Source: Candidatus Rifleibacteriota bacterium | Lineage (GTDB): Bacteria > Muiribacteriota > Ozemobacteria > Ozemobacterales > Ozemobacteraceae | Direction: 5' to 3' | Assembly: GCA_024710355.1 (NCBI GenBank) | Contig: JANJUX010000016.1 | Span: forward strand, 248,001 to 312,000 | DNA length: 64,000 nucleotides | Shown here: positions 7,735-16,416 of the stretch, piece by piece | Numbering within the stretch: position 1 is the stretch's first letter | Layout: each line of letters opens with the position of its first letter | Notes under the pieces: model-generated | Database searches by the model: none | Told to the model about the DNA's origin: nothing | Seen by the model: only the letters and a program-made list of their open reading frames with translations | Program-made: the position numbers and the translations under genes

Positions 7735-10074
7735 ATGGACATAGATCTTTCCCAATATATGGGGATGTATGTCGACGGTTCGCGGGAGAACCTCGACCTG
7801 ATGGACAAGTTTCTGCTTGCCCTCGAACAGGACCCGAGCAATCTCGAGGCTGTTGGTGAAATTTTCAGAGCGGCCCATACCCTCAAGGGGATGTCGGCCA
7901 CCATGGGTTTTGAGAAAGTTGCTCATCTGACCCATGAAATGGAAAACGTTCTCGACCAGCTGCGCACCCACCAGGCTGAAGTAACGAGCATAATCATCGA
8001 CGTTCTCTTCGAAACTTTCGATGTATTGCGCATTCTGGTTAATGACAGCATCGAAGCCACCGATTCGAATGTTGATATCAACGCCATAATTGCGAAGCTG
8101 TCTGAGGCGCCGAAAGGCAAAAGTGCCGCAACCAGGGTCGAAGCCAAGACCATAGCTCCCGTCGAAGTCAAAAATGCAGTGCCCGAGGTGCCTGATGCCG
8201 GCGCTGCCGCTTCACAGCTCGCTCTCGAACTTGCCGATATCAGCATGAACGAATTCGAGGGGCAGCTGCTGATGGAAGCTCACCAGCGCGGTTCTCACAT
8301 CATGCTGATGGTCGTTTCGCTGGTTCAGGATTGTCTGCTCAAGGCTCCAAGAGCGTTCATGGTTGCCCGCGGCCTCGAAGAGCTGAACTGTGAAATAATC
8401 AAGTCTGTTCCGGATACCAAGGATATCGAAGAAGAAAAATTCGACCTCTCTTTTAAAATGGTCGTGCTTGGTGATTCTGACCCGGAAAAAGTCAGATATG
8501 CGATCGAATCTATTTCTGAAATCGATTCGGTAAAAATTACGGCCCTCAAGCCAGAAGATTTCCAGCTTAACGGCGGCGCAAACGTTGCCCCGGCACCCAC
8601 GCCGACCCCGGCTCCGATTGCCGCCACGCCCCCGGCCCCAGCTCCGGCGGCACGCCCCGCGGCTCAACCTGCTGCGCCAGCACGGCCGGCCCCTGCCGCT
8701 GCTCCGGCTCGACCGGCGCCCGCGCCGGCTCCAGCCCCAGCTGCAGCGCCAGCCCGGCCAGCCCCCGTTCAGGCAGCCGCTCCGGCGGCACCGGCAGCGC
8801 CTCCGGCGCCACCACGCCCCCCGGCACCGCCGGCCAAACCTGCCGAGCAGGCAAAAAACACTGCTGCCGCAGCAGACAAGCGCAGCAACCAGACGGTTCG
8901 CGTCGATATGCGACGCCTCGACGAACTGATGAATCTTGTCGGGGAACTGGTCATCAACCGCACCCGACTGGCAGACATCGGGGCGGCACACAAGCTGAAA
9001 GATCTCAACGAAACCCTGACACGCGTTTCCCAGATCAGCTCTTCGCTGCAGAATGTTGTCATGCAGGTGCGCATGGTGCCGATCGAGCAGGTTTTCGATC
9101 GTTTTCCCCGCATGGTGCGCGATCTGTCGAAGAAGCTGAATAAAAAGATCAATCTGGTGGTCGAGGGCAAAGAAACAGAGATGGACAGAACGGTCATCGA
9201 CGAAATCGGTGACCCGATGGTGCATCTGATCAGAAACGCCATCGACCATGGCATTGAAATGCCGGAAGATCGCGTCGCCAGGGGCAAATCTGAAGTTGGC
9301 ACCATAACGCTGGTCGCCCGCCACGAAGGCAATAACGTTCTGATCGAGGTTAAAGACGACGGTAAGGGGATCGACCCGACGATCATCAGCCGGCTGGCCA
9401 TCGAACGCGGACTTTTCACGCCCGAACAGATGGCCAAGATGCCGCCTGAAGAAATTATCAAGATTATTTTTCTGCCCGGTTTTTCGACCGCAAAAGAAGT
9501 CAGCGACCTTTCGGGGCGCGGCGTCGGCATGGATGCGGTTAAAGCCAAGCTCGAAGACCTCAACGGGGTGCTCGAACTCGAATCGAAAGTTAACGAGGGC
9601 TCGCGGGTTACGATCAAGCTGCCGCTGACGCTGGCAATTCTGCCGGCGCTGATGGTCAAGGTCGGTCAGGAAATGTTTGCCGTGCCGCTTGGTTCGGTTC
9701 TTGAAACCATGGATATCACAAGACACGACATCAATATCGTACAGCACCAGGAAGTAACGCTGCTGCGCGGTGATGTTCTGCCGATCATACGATTGAGAAA
9801 CGTTCTCAATGTTCCAACTACCGAGGATGAGCAGAAAGCCATCGATGCCAAAGAAGAAGAAATCTCGATCGTTATCTGCGCCTCGGGCGAAAAGCGTGCC
9901 GGGTTCATGGTCGATGAACTGCTCGGTCAGCAGGAAATCGTTATTAAATCTCTCGGCAACCTTCTTGGCGGCCTGCCAGGCATCATGGGGGCAACCATGC
10001 GCGGTGACGGATCGATTGCGCTGATTCTCGACATTCCATCGTTTTTCCAGAAAGGTCAGGCCATACAGTCATGA
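7735..10074 (+). CDS. cheA: Chemotaxis histidine kinase CheA
   Basis: CheA autophosphorylates when chemoreceptors signal and passes phosphate to CheY and CheB. In order the protein shows: Hpt domain with phospho-acceptor His48 in AAHTLKGM; a P2-like response-regulator-binding domain at about 165-270; a Pro/Ala-rich linker of roughly 95 residues; the dimerisation domain (about 385-455); the ATPase domain with the N box HLIRNAIDHG, the G1 box DDGKGID and the G2 box GRGVGMDA; and a C-terminal CheW-like domain. I place the start at the ATG at 7735, with GAGG at 7724-7727; a TTG at 7720 would add five residues. The linker is longer than is typical. The next gene repeats the Hpt and P2 parts. Confidence 0.96.
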   Translation: MDIDLSQYMGMYVDGSRENLDLMDKFLLALEQDPSNLEAVGEIFRAAHTLKGMSATMGFEKVAHLTHEMENVLDQLRTHQAEVTSIIIDVLFETFDVLRILVNDSIEATDSNVDINAIIAKLSEAPKGKSAATRVEAKTIAPVEVKNAVPEVPDAGAAASQLALELADISMNEFEGQLLMEAHQRGSHIMLMVVSLVQDCLLKAPRAFMVARGLEELNCEIIKSVPDTKDIEEEKFDLSFKMVVLGDSDPEKVRYAIESISEIDSVKITALKPEDFQLNGGANVAPAPTPTPAPIAATPPAPAPAARPAAQPAAPARPAPAAAPARPAPAPAPAPAAAPARPAPVQAAAPAAPAAPPAPPRPPAPPAKPAEQAKNTAAAADKRSNQTVRVDMRRLDELMNLVGELVINRTRLADIGAAHKLKDLNETLTRVSQISSSLQNVVMQVRMVPIEQVFDRFPRMVRDLSKKLNKKINLVVEGKETEMDRTVIDEIGDPMVHLIRNAIDHGIEMPEDRVARGKSEVGTITLVARHEGNNVLIEVKDDGKGIDPTIISRLAIERGLFTPEQMAKMPPEEIIKIIFLPGFSTAKEVSDLSGRGVGMDAVKAKLEDLNGVLELESKVNEGSRVTIKLPLTLAILPALMVKVGQEMFAVPLGSVLETMDITRHDINIVQHQEVTLLRGDVLPIIRLRNVLNVPTTEDEQKAIDAKEEEISIVICASGEKRAGFMVDELLGQQEIVIKSLGNLLGGLPGIMGATMRGDGSIALILDIPSFFQKGQAIQS

Positions 10075-10114
10075 TAATTAGACCTTTCCGGAAACTGCAG
10101 AAGGAGGTTTCGGG

Positions 10115-11623
10115 TTGAACCTGGATCTTTCCGAATATATGGGCGCCTACATAGACGGCTCCCGCGAGAACCTCGACACCATGGACAGGTGCCTCCTGAG
10201 CCTGGAGCAGAACCCGTCGAACCTCGAAGCCGTCGAAGAAATTTTCCGCGCCGCTCACACCCTCAAGGGCATGTCTGCCACCATGGGTTTTGAGAAGATC
10301 GCGCACCTGACCCATGAAATGGAAAATATTCTCGATAAACTGCGAAGCCGCCAGCTTGAGGTTTCGGCCGCAATCATCGACCTTATTTTTGAAACCTTCG
10401 ACGTTCTGCGCACTCTGGTTAATGACAGTATCGAGTCAACAGATTCAAACATCGATCTATCCGAACTTTCGACGAAACTTTCTGCGGCTGCCAGTGGTGG
10501 TGGTGTTCCTGCTGCTGCCTCTGCCAAGCCAGCTGCTGCCCAGACCAAAGCCGATGGTGGGGCAAAAAAAGCAGCCGGGAAAGGGCCAGCAGTAGACCTC
10601 GGCGATATGGGGCTCAGTGAACTCGAATTGGCCAGTCTTGAAGAAGCCGGCGATGACGGCCGCCACGTTCTGCTGCTGCAGGTATCTCTGGTAGCCGACT
10701 GTCTGCTGAAAGGGCCGCGCGTCTTCATGGTGCTGCGCACCCTCGACGACCTGCAGTGTGACATTATCAAGGCCGTTCCGGAAGTTAAAGATCTTGAGAA
10801 TGAAAAATTCGACAAGTCTTTCAAGATGGTCGTGGCCACAGACAAATCTCCCGAACAGCTGCGCGATGGAATTGAATCAATTTCAGAAATCGAAACGGTT
10901 GAAGTGACTGATATCACTGGTGGAGCAGGCGGTTCTGCGCCAGCAGCTGTGGCCGTGGCTCCGCCACCGCCGCCGCCACCACCTCAGGCTCCGGCAGTAT
11001 CCGCTCCGCCGCCGGCGCGGGCCCAGTCAGCTCCAGCTCCAGTTGCTGCACCAGTTCAGGTTGCCGAATATCATCAACCGGCGGCTCAAGCGCCGGCACC
11101 ACCACCTCAGGCAGCGCTTTCTGCTGAGCAAAAACCGGCCGAGCCGGAAGAAGAAGAAAAAGTCAAAGAAGTAATCGAACTGGTTCAGCTGGTTACCTTT
11201 TTGATGGCCGGCGAGACCTACGCCCTCGAGATTCAACAGGTAGAGGCCATCATCAATCTCGTGCCGATTACAAGGGTCCCCAAGGCCCCACCACACATAG
11301 ATGGCGTAATCAACCTGCGCGGCGAAATCGTTCCGGTCATCAACACCCGCCGGCGTCTCAGACTCTCTGAGGTCGAAAGGCGTCCGAGCAATCAGATCAT
11401 CATTCTTTCTTTCGAAGAAGAAAAAGTCAAAGCCGGTTTTCTCGTAGACAGTGTCCAGGAAGTAATTCGTCTGCCTGAGTCGGCAATCGAGCCACCGAGT
11501 CGGGTCAGCGAAGGTGTAGACGTTGAATATCTGCGAGGCGTCGGCAAGATAGACAATAAAATCATCATTCTATTGAATGCTCACCGCATTGTCTTCGGTA
11601 AACTGCCGGAAAATACTCCCTGA
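10115..11623 (+). CDS. Hpt-P2-CheW hybrid, a CheA paralogue without kinase domain
   Basis: The first 110 residues are nearly the same as those of the CheA encoded just upstream, including His48 in AAHTLKGMSATMGFEK, and a P2-like domain follows (about 175-265). After a Pro/Ala linker the protein goes straight to a CheW-type domain (about 355-495, with VPKAPPHIDGVINLRGEIVP) and has no dimerisation or ATPase domain. It therefore cannot make its own phosphate. The likely role is a receptor coupling protein that can be phosphorylated by CheA, or a phosphate sink; this is inference. The start is TTG at 10115 with a strong AAGGAGG at 10101-10107. It is 40 bases after cheA and probably arose by duplication with internal loss. 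Confidence 0.88.
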   Translation: MNLDLSEYMGAYIDGSRENLDTMDRCLLSLEQNPSNLEAVEEIFRAAHTLKGMSATMGFEKIAHLTHEMENILDKLRSRQLEVSAAIIDLIFETFDVLRTLVNDSIESTDSNIDLSELSTKLSAAASGGGVPAAASAKPAAAQTKADGGAKKAAGKGPAVDLGDMGLSELELASLEEAGDDGRHVLLLQVSLVADCLLKGPRVFMVLRTLDDLQCDIIKAVPEVKDLENEKFDKSFKMVVATDKSPEQLRDGIESISEIETVEVTDITGGAGGSAPAAVAVAPPPPPPPPQAPAVSAPPPARAQSAPAPVAAPVQVAEYHQPAAQAPAPPPQAALSAEQKPAEPEEEEKVKEVIELVQLVTFLMAGETYALEIQQVEAIINLVPITRVPKAPPHIDGVINLRGEIVPVINTRRRLRLSEVERRPSNQIIILSFEEEKVKAGFLVDSVQEVIRLPESAIEPPSRVSEGVDVEYLRGVGKIDNKIIILLNAHRIVFGKLPENTP

Positions 11624-11703
11624 TCTTTCGTCTGCACAAAATTTGTCAGGCCGCTGCAAATTGTGTTAGCCTTTTTCGAGAAAAATCAGCGGTTGAGGAT
11701 TCA

Positions 11704-13209
11704 ATGTATTCAATAAACAAAAAGATGCCGGAAAAAATCCGGAAGTATTATATTTACCCGGCCACAGAAGGTATTTTTCTGGCATTTCTGGCCCTTCTGC
11801 TGACCTCAGTAACCTCGTATTTCATTTATCACCACGCCCTTTTTGCGATCAGGGAAGAAATCCGCGACGGTCTGCTGCGAACGGCGTCTGGAATCGCTGC
11901 CTGTCTGAACGGCGATCAGATAGCCGGGTTCGATTCACCAGAAAAGAAAGACCTGCCGGAATACCAGCAGACGATCAGCATGCTGCAGAAGGCCAGAATT
12001 GCCACCAAACACTGCACCTACCTGTATATAAACCGTCTGGTTAATGGTTCGGTCGTCTTTGTCGTCGACCCGACTCCTATCGATGAAGAGGGTAAGCCAC
12101 TGTTCACCGATGAAAAGAATCTCGAGCCCTCCGTTCCGATGACAGCCTACGAAAACCCCAGCAACGAACTTCTTTTAGCTCTTGCCAGCGCAACGCCAGT
12201 GGTGTCGGCAGAGCCCTATTCTGACAACTGGGGCACTTTTTACAGTGCCTATGTTCCGATTTTCGATTCTCAGAAACGGTTTGTCGGCACTCTTGGCGCC
12301 GATCTGCGCATCAACGATATGCTCGAAAGATGCAAACCAATCGAAGACGCCACCAAGCGGGCATTTTTTGTTTCATGCGCCCTGAGTCTGCTGTTTGGCA
12401 CACTCATCTGGTTTACCCGCAGATTCTCTCTGCAGCTTAACGAAAGCCGCTTTGTTCTGCTCGAAAGCTTTCTACTGGCCAGAGAGTTTGCCGATCAGAG
12501 CTCGATAAGAATCGGCAAGCAGCTGAACAAAACTTCGGTGCTGCTCAAGAATATCGCCGACCGCCTCGAAAAGTTAACCGGCAACGACCAGAGCGAAATA
12601 GCCGGACAGCTCAAGCATGAAACAATCCGCCTGAGCACGCTTGCCGATAAAATTCAGGTTGTCAGTGAACTGAAATGCGGCAGAGGCAATCTTGAGCTTG
12701 GCACTTTTGCAATCTCGGAAGTCATGATGCGGCTCACCGGGAAAATGAAACAGGGCTCCGCCGACGGATTCCGCCTTAAAACCAGCTTTTCTGACCAGAT
12801 TCCGGCAGAGCTCTACGGCCCGGTCTTTACCTACGAAGAGCTGCTTGAACAGATGGGCGTCTTTTTTCTGAAAATGTTCAGCGGCGAGGTAAAATGCAGC
12901 TGCGAAATGGTTCAGGAAGGCACGCGCGAGGCAATCATCCGGCAATCAATGTTTTCAGACATCTCAACGGCAGATAACTCAGGAATGGATCTATTGAAGG
13001 TTCTCTGCGACCGCGGTAAACGCAACGACTTTTTCTATGAAGTCGAACTTGCCGAGGCAGTTGCGGTTCCGATAGTGAGAGAATTGATCTATCTGTTGAA
13101 CAGTGATATCGACATCTCTCTCGATAAAAACCATTTCAGCATATCTTTCGATACCATGTTCCAGAAGTCGCCAGAAACCGAAACTTCTGAAGACGCCGAA
13201 GAAGAATGA
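11704..13209 (+). CDS. Membrane sensor protein resembling a degenerate histidine kinase
   Basis: Two membrane helices (about 21-43 and 222-241) flank an extracytoplasmic domain of about 180 residues. That domain ends in FVGTLGADL, a pattern common in Cache-type sensor domains. The cytoplasmic part has a long helical region and then a segment with LKHETIRLSTLADKIQVVSE (about 302-321), which looks like the helices of a histidine kinase dimerisation domain and includes a histidine. The expected N, G1 and G2 boxes of an ATPase domain were not found in the remaining 180 residues. I infer a sensor that has lost or strongly altered its kinase activity. The end is acidic. It follows the CheA-like gene by 80 bases and ends 1 base before the MFS gene. 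Confidence 0.6.
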   Translation: MYSINKKMPEKIRKYYIYPATEGIFLAFLALLLTSVTSYFIYHHALFAIREEIRDGLLRTASGIAACLNGDQIAGFDSPEKKDLPEYQQTISMLQKARIATKHCTYLYINRLVNGSVVFVVDPTPIDEEGKPLFTDEKNLEPSVPMTAYENPSNELLLALASATPVVSAEPYSDNWGTFYSAYVPIFDSQKRFVGTLGADLRINDMLERCKPIEDATKRAFFVSCALSLLFGTLIWFTRRFSLQLNESRFVLLESFLLAREFADQSSIRIGKQLNKTSVLLKNIADRLEKLTGNDQSEIAGQLKHETIRLSTLADKIQVVSELKCGRGNLELGTFAISEVMMRLTGKMKQGSADGFRLKTSFSDQIPAELYGPVFTYEELLEQMGVFFLKMFSGEVKCSCEMVQEGTREAIIRQSMFSDISTADNSGMDLLKVLCDRGKRNDFFYEVELAEAVAVPIVRELIYLLNSDIDISLDKNHFSISFDTMFQKSPETETSEDAEEE

Positions 13210-13210
13210 A

Positions 13211-14356
13211 ATGACCAACAAACCCGGTAAGGTGCCATTCTCGATTATCGTCGTCATTCTGGCTGCGGCCATGGCTGAGGTCTGCGCCGGCATCAACGCG
13301 GTTCTTTTTCCGGTAACTCTTGAATCATTTGAACTCAGCAACAGCCTGATCGGCGTCATTCTTTCGGTTGAAGTGGCATCGGTGGTGGTTTTAAGCCCAT
13401 ATATAAGCCAGATAATCGGCAAACTCGGCCTTTTCTGGGCAACGATTCTCGGCACCATCGGCAGAGCCGTAATATTGATGCTGTTGATCGAAACAGACAA
13501 TCTGCTGGCCTGGGTAGTTCTTCTCTTTCTATTCGGTGTTTTTTCGACCATCCTGGCGATTGCCTTTCAGACCTGGGTAAATTTTGCGCGGCTTCCCGGC
13601 GTCAGAGGCTTTGTCGTCAGCATATTCAGTGCCTCACAGGCAATCGGCATTGCACTCGGCCCGGTAATTCTCCAATTCATCGGCGACAGCCGCAGCCTGG
13701 CCTTCACAACCAGTGCGGCCGTAACTCTGATTGCAATGATTCCGATTCTTTTTATCAAAGGCGAGGCGCCCCGGTTCGAAGCCAACGACAAACCGCGCCT
13801 TGGCTTTGTCATAAAAAACGGCAAGTATGTCATGTTCAGTGCTGTGGTTGGCGGCATAACCTTCTACGGCCTGCCGTCATTTCTCACAATCTACGGTATG
13901 GACGCAGGCTTGAGTCTGGAACAGTCCTCGCTGCTCATCACGATGTTCATGCTTGGCGGCCTGATCCTGGGCCCGGCAATCGGCTATTTTTCGGACAAAT
14001 TCGAAAGAACTCAGGTAATTCTTCTGAGCTTTCTGATAAGCCTTCTCTGTTCGGTATTTCTGCCGATTTCGATCTTCGAAATTATAGCAGCCTACGCTCT
14101 GCTCTTCGTATGGGGCGGCGCCATGGAGGGAGTCAGCTCCGGGGGCATGACCATGCTTGCCGAAATTTATCGCAAAGAAGACCAGGTATCGGCCAACATT
14201 GCATATTCGCTCATGGACGCCCTGGGTGGCACCATCGGAGTAATTCTGATCGGCCTCGCAATGGACTGGCACGGCAGCGAAGGACTTGTGTACGTGATTG
14301 TCGGTTCGGCTCTGCTGTATTTCAATTTTGCTCTGACGCAGTACAAGGTCGAGTAG
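13211..14356 (+). CDS. Major facilitator superfamily transporter
   Basis: The 381 residues form about twelve hydrophobic helices in the two-halves arrangement of MFS exporters, with a charged loop between helices 6 and 7 (about residues 184-196). No motif tells the substrate. The reading frame stays open back to 13103, but that would overlap the previous gene by more than 100 bases; the ATG at 13211, one base after the previous stop, gives a normal hydrophobic N-terminus (MTNKPGKVPFSIIVVILAAA) and is preferred. The tight spacing suggests that it is translated together with the sensor upstream and might share its signal or ligand. Confidence 0.82.
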   Translation: MTNKPGKVPFSIIVVILAAAMAEVCAGINAVLFPVTLESFELSNSLIGVILSVEVASVVVLSPYISQIIGKLGLFWATILGTIGRAVILMLLIETDNLLAWVVLLFLFGVFSTILAIAFQTWVNFARLPGVRGFVVSIFSASQAIGIALGPVILQFIGDSRSLAFTTSAAVTLIAMIPILFIKGEAPRFEANDKPRLGFVIKNGKYVMFSAVVGGITFYGLPSFLTIYGMDAGLSLEQSSLLITMFMLGGLILGPAIGYFSDKFERTQVILLSFLISLLCSVFLPISIFEIIAAYALLFVWGGAMEGVSSGGMTMLAEIYRKEDQVSANIAYSLMDALGGTIGVILIGLAMDWHGSEGLVYVIVGSALLYFNFALTQYKVE

Positions 14357-14392
14357 AGCAGAACATCGCATAATAACCGGTAAATGTGACAG

Positions 14393-14421
14393 TTGATTTT
14401 TTCTGACGCAGAGAGTATGTA
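14393..14421 (+). promoter_or_regulatory. Possible promoter for the 14484 gene
   Basis: TTGATT at 14393-14398 and TATGTA at 14416-14421 are 17 bases apart in the gap before the secreted-family gene at 14484. A small hairpin (GCGC-AAAAAT-GCGC, 14441-14454) sits in the leader behind it. The -10 box is only moderate, so confidence is limited. Confidence 0.4.
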
Positions 14422-14483
14422 CATAAGGTCGTGAGAGAAGGCGCAAAAATGCGCTCTATTTTGAATAAGGAGTATTACCCCCG

Positions 14484-16355
14484 ATGAGAAAAGCTTTTTC
14501 CGTATTTTTTCTTTTAGGTCTGATGCTGGTTTCGGCCCTGATACCGGCCCAGGCACAGGTCAGTCTCGGCGCAACCGACCAGACCGATGTCGTGGTCAAA
14601 ATTGATGGCGTAGACGAGGCATTCACAGTTCTGCGCGATTATGCCAGACCCGAACAGTTCTACTATGTTCCGAACCGACCGCACCTTGCTACCCGTGGCA
14701 CCGGTGACAAAAAAAGACCAGTTTTTCACCTGCTTAAATACCAGGCTTTGAATGGGGCAACGAATGAACTGGTTGACGCCGGTATTCTGCAGTTTGCTGT
14801 GCGCCTTGCCCCGCCGGACGGCGTCGTGAACGAAATGAGAAAGCAGGTTGCCAGTCAGTTCTCGCTTGAAGAAGCCAAAATCAAACTCTCCCCCCTGCCG
14901 TTCAAATCTGCTGAAATAGCGATTTATGACCTTGATGGCGAACTTGTCACCACCGCTTTTCAGAAGCCTGGCATTGCCCCGGCATTTGCCAACAGCGAGA
15001 TACCTTTTCAGGTTCAGCTGACAAGCCTCAGTGCTGACATTTATGACTCTCTTACCAAAGGTTCAGGTGGGATTCCCGTATACATCACCTATACTTTCGA
15101 CACTGTCTCACCGGTAACCGGCTTCAAGGTCACCGTAAACTGGGACCAGACCTTTTCTCACTTCAGCAAAGATGAACGCACCAAACAGGCTTACACCAGA
15201 TGGTATTACTACCGCACCTGGTGGGGTGGCTGGCGTGGCCGCGGTGAAACCGGCCAGCGCGAAACCCAGGAGCAAACCCTGTCCGAAGTGCTGACCGAAA
15301 ACAAGAGCATTTCTTACGAAAGCGTCGGCCTGACCCCCGAACAGATCACCAAGTATCTTGACCCGGTAATCGAACGTGTCAGCAAAGAAATGGTCGAAAG
15401 AATCACCCCCCCCGAAAAAATCGAACCGGCAGCCGCCAAAGAACCAAACTCTGCCTGGTGGGGCACCAACTCGACCTATGCAATGAAGAATGTCAACAAA
15501 GTTAAAAAAGGCACTGAAGTCGTCGAAATGAAAAACCGCGACCTGAGCGAAAGCAAGAGCACCTATGGTTCTCTGCTCGGTATCGGTCAGTATGACGACA
15601 AAGTCAAAGAACAGGCGATCACCATCATGCCCGCCGGCAACTGGAACTATTCTTATTTTCCGGTACCGGCCGTAGGCGACAGGCAGGCACTGGCGATCAA
15701 AAAAATTGATCTGCAGGTAATTCCGAGATTTTACGACAAAAACGGCAAAGCCCAGCAGATTCCCGGCACCATTGCCCAACTTGCGACCTGGAAACCGGAT
15801 ACCGGTTTCTTCTCTGACCGCAAAGGCAATGAAGTCAACAACCTCATTTTCCCGATGCAGGCAATTACTGCGTATCTTGAAAAACAGAAAATACCCCTCT
15901 CTTCTTGCACCTACGAAGTTTTAACAACTGTCACTCAGGGCAGCGATATCATGAAGTTCGCCAGCTTTGAAGAATTCATCATGGGCGGCGTGCCGGTTTC
16001 AAACCCCATGTCCCTGCTCGAAGGACTCGAAGTCGACTGTGATCCTCTGACCTTCGCCAAAGACGGCCTCTACATGGTAAAAATGGAAATCAAACCGACC
16101 TACCCGCGCAAAACTTATCGCACCACCGTAAAAGGTGATTCTGCGGTTAAGAACCCGATTTTCCTTGTAGAAAAAGAAGATGAAGGCAAAAAAAACAGCA
16201 TCACTGCCAACATCAACTTCGTTCTTTATGGTGGCAAGCAGATTCCCTGGAAACACAACGGCCGCAACCTCCAGGATTCAGATCTCGGTCTGACAGTGAA
16301 TCTCTGGGACACCGACTATAAGCCGGAAAATTCAGAAGAAAAGAATTCCAACTGA
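14484..16355 (+). CDS. Secreted protein of unrecognised six-member family, copy 1
   Basis: The protein starts with a clear signal peptide (about residues 1-24, ending AQAQ) and has no membrane anchor after it, so it should leave the cytoplasm. I do not recognise its family. It shares blocks with the proteins at 17119, 19035, 21045, 23019 and 29547: FYYVPNRPHLA near 57-67, RPVFHLLKYQ near 77-86, KLSPLPFKSAEIAIYDLDG near 136-154, VNWDQTFSHFS near 218-228, PPEKIEPA near 312-319, MPAGNWNYSYFPVPAVG near 387-403, and a C-terminal WKHNGRNL then LWDTDY. A variable segment near 236-256 is unusually rich in Trp, Tyr and Arg. It is the only full member on this strand and has its own terminator. Confidence 0.72.
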   Translation: MRKAFSVFFLLGLMLVSALIPAQAQVSLGATDQTDVVVKIDGVDEAFTVLRDYARPEQFYYVPNRPHLATRGTGDKKRPVFHLLKYQALNGATNELVDAGILQFAVRLAPPDGVVNEMRKQVASQFSLEEAKIKLSPLPFKSAEIAIYDLDGELVTTAFQKPGIAPAFANSEIPFQVQLTSLSADIYDSLTKGSGGIPVYITYTFDTVSPVTGFKVTVNWDQTFSHFSKDERTKQAYTRWYYYRTWWGGWRGRGETGQRETQEQTLSEVLTENKSISYESVGLTPEQITKYLDPVIERVSKEMVERITPPEKIEPAAAKEPNSAWWGTNSTYAMKNVNKVKKGTEVVEMKNRDLSESKSTYGSLLGIGQYDDKVKEQAITIMPAGNWNYSYFPVPAVGDRQALAIKKIDLQVIPRFYDKNGKAQQIPGTIAQLATWKPDTGFFSDRKGNEVNNLIFPMQAITAYLEKQKIPLSSCTYEVLTTVTQGSDIMKFASFEEFIMGGVPVSNPMSLLEGLEVDCDPLTFAKDGLYMVKMEIKPTYPRKTYRTTVKGDSAVKNPIFLVEKEDEGKKNSITANINFVLYGGKQIPWKHNGRNLQDSDLGLTVNLWDTDYKPENSEEKNSN

Positions 16356-16366
16356 TTTTAACCAGC

Positions 16367-16403
16367 AATCCGGGTCAGATTAGTCTGACCCGGATTTTCT
16401 TTT
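16367..16403 (+). terminator. Intrinsic terminator after the 14484 gene
   Basis: A perfect 13-base-pair stem (left arm 16367-16379, loop TTAG, right arm 16384-16396) is followed by TTCTTTTC. It lies 11 bases after the stop of the secreted-family gene and before the small lipoprotein gene. Confidence 0.85.
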
Positions 16404-16416
16404 CGGGGGAGACACC

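Noticed and set aside
8769..9659. A 296-codon - strand frame opposite cheA
   Set aside because: Antisense shadow in another frame of the same gene, rich in Ser and Arg with no protein-like pattern.
8212..9747. A 511-codon open frame on the - strand opposite cheA
   Set aside because: It lies fully antisense to the well-supported cheA domains, has a composition forced by GC-rich codons (His/Arg/Gly runs opposite the Pro/Ala linker) and no ribosome site or family match.
11643..11671. TTGTCA with a later TTAGCC as a promoter for the 11704 gene
   Set aside because: The -35 box is good but the -10 box matches poorly, so it was not listed.
14441..14460. GCGCAAAAATGCGC as a terminator for the MFS gene
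   Set aside because: Only a four-pair stem and a weak T run; more likely a chance leader hairpin.
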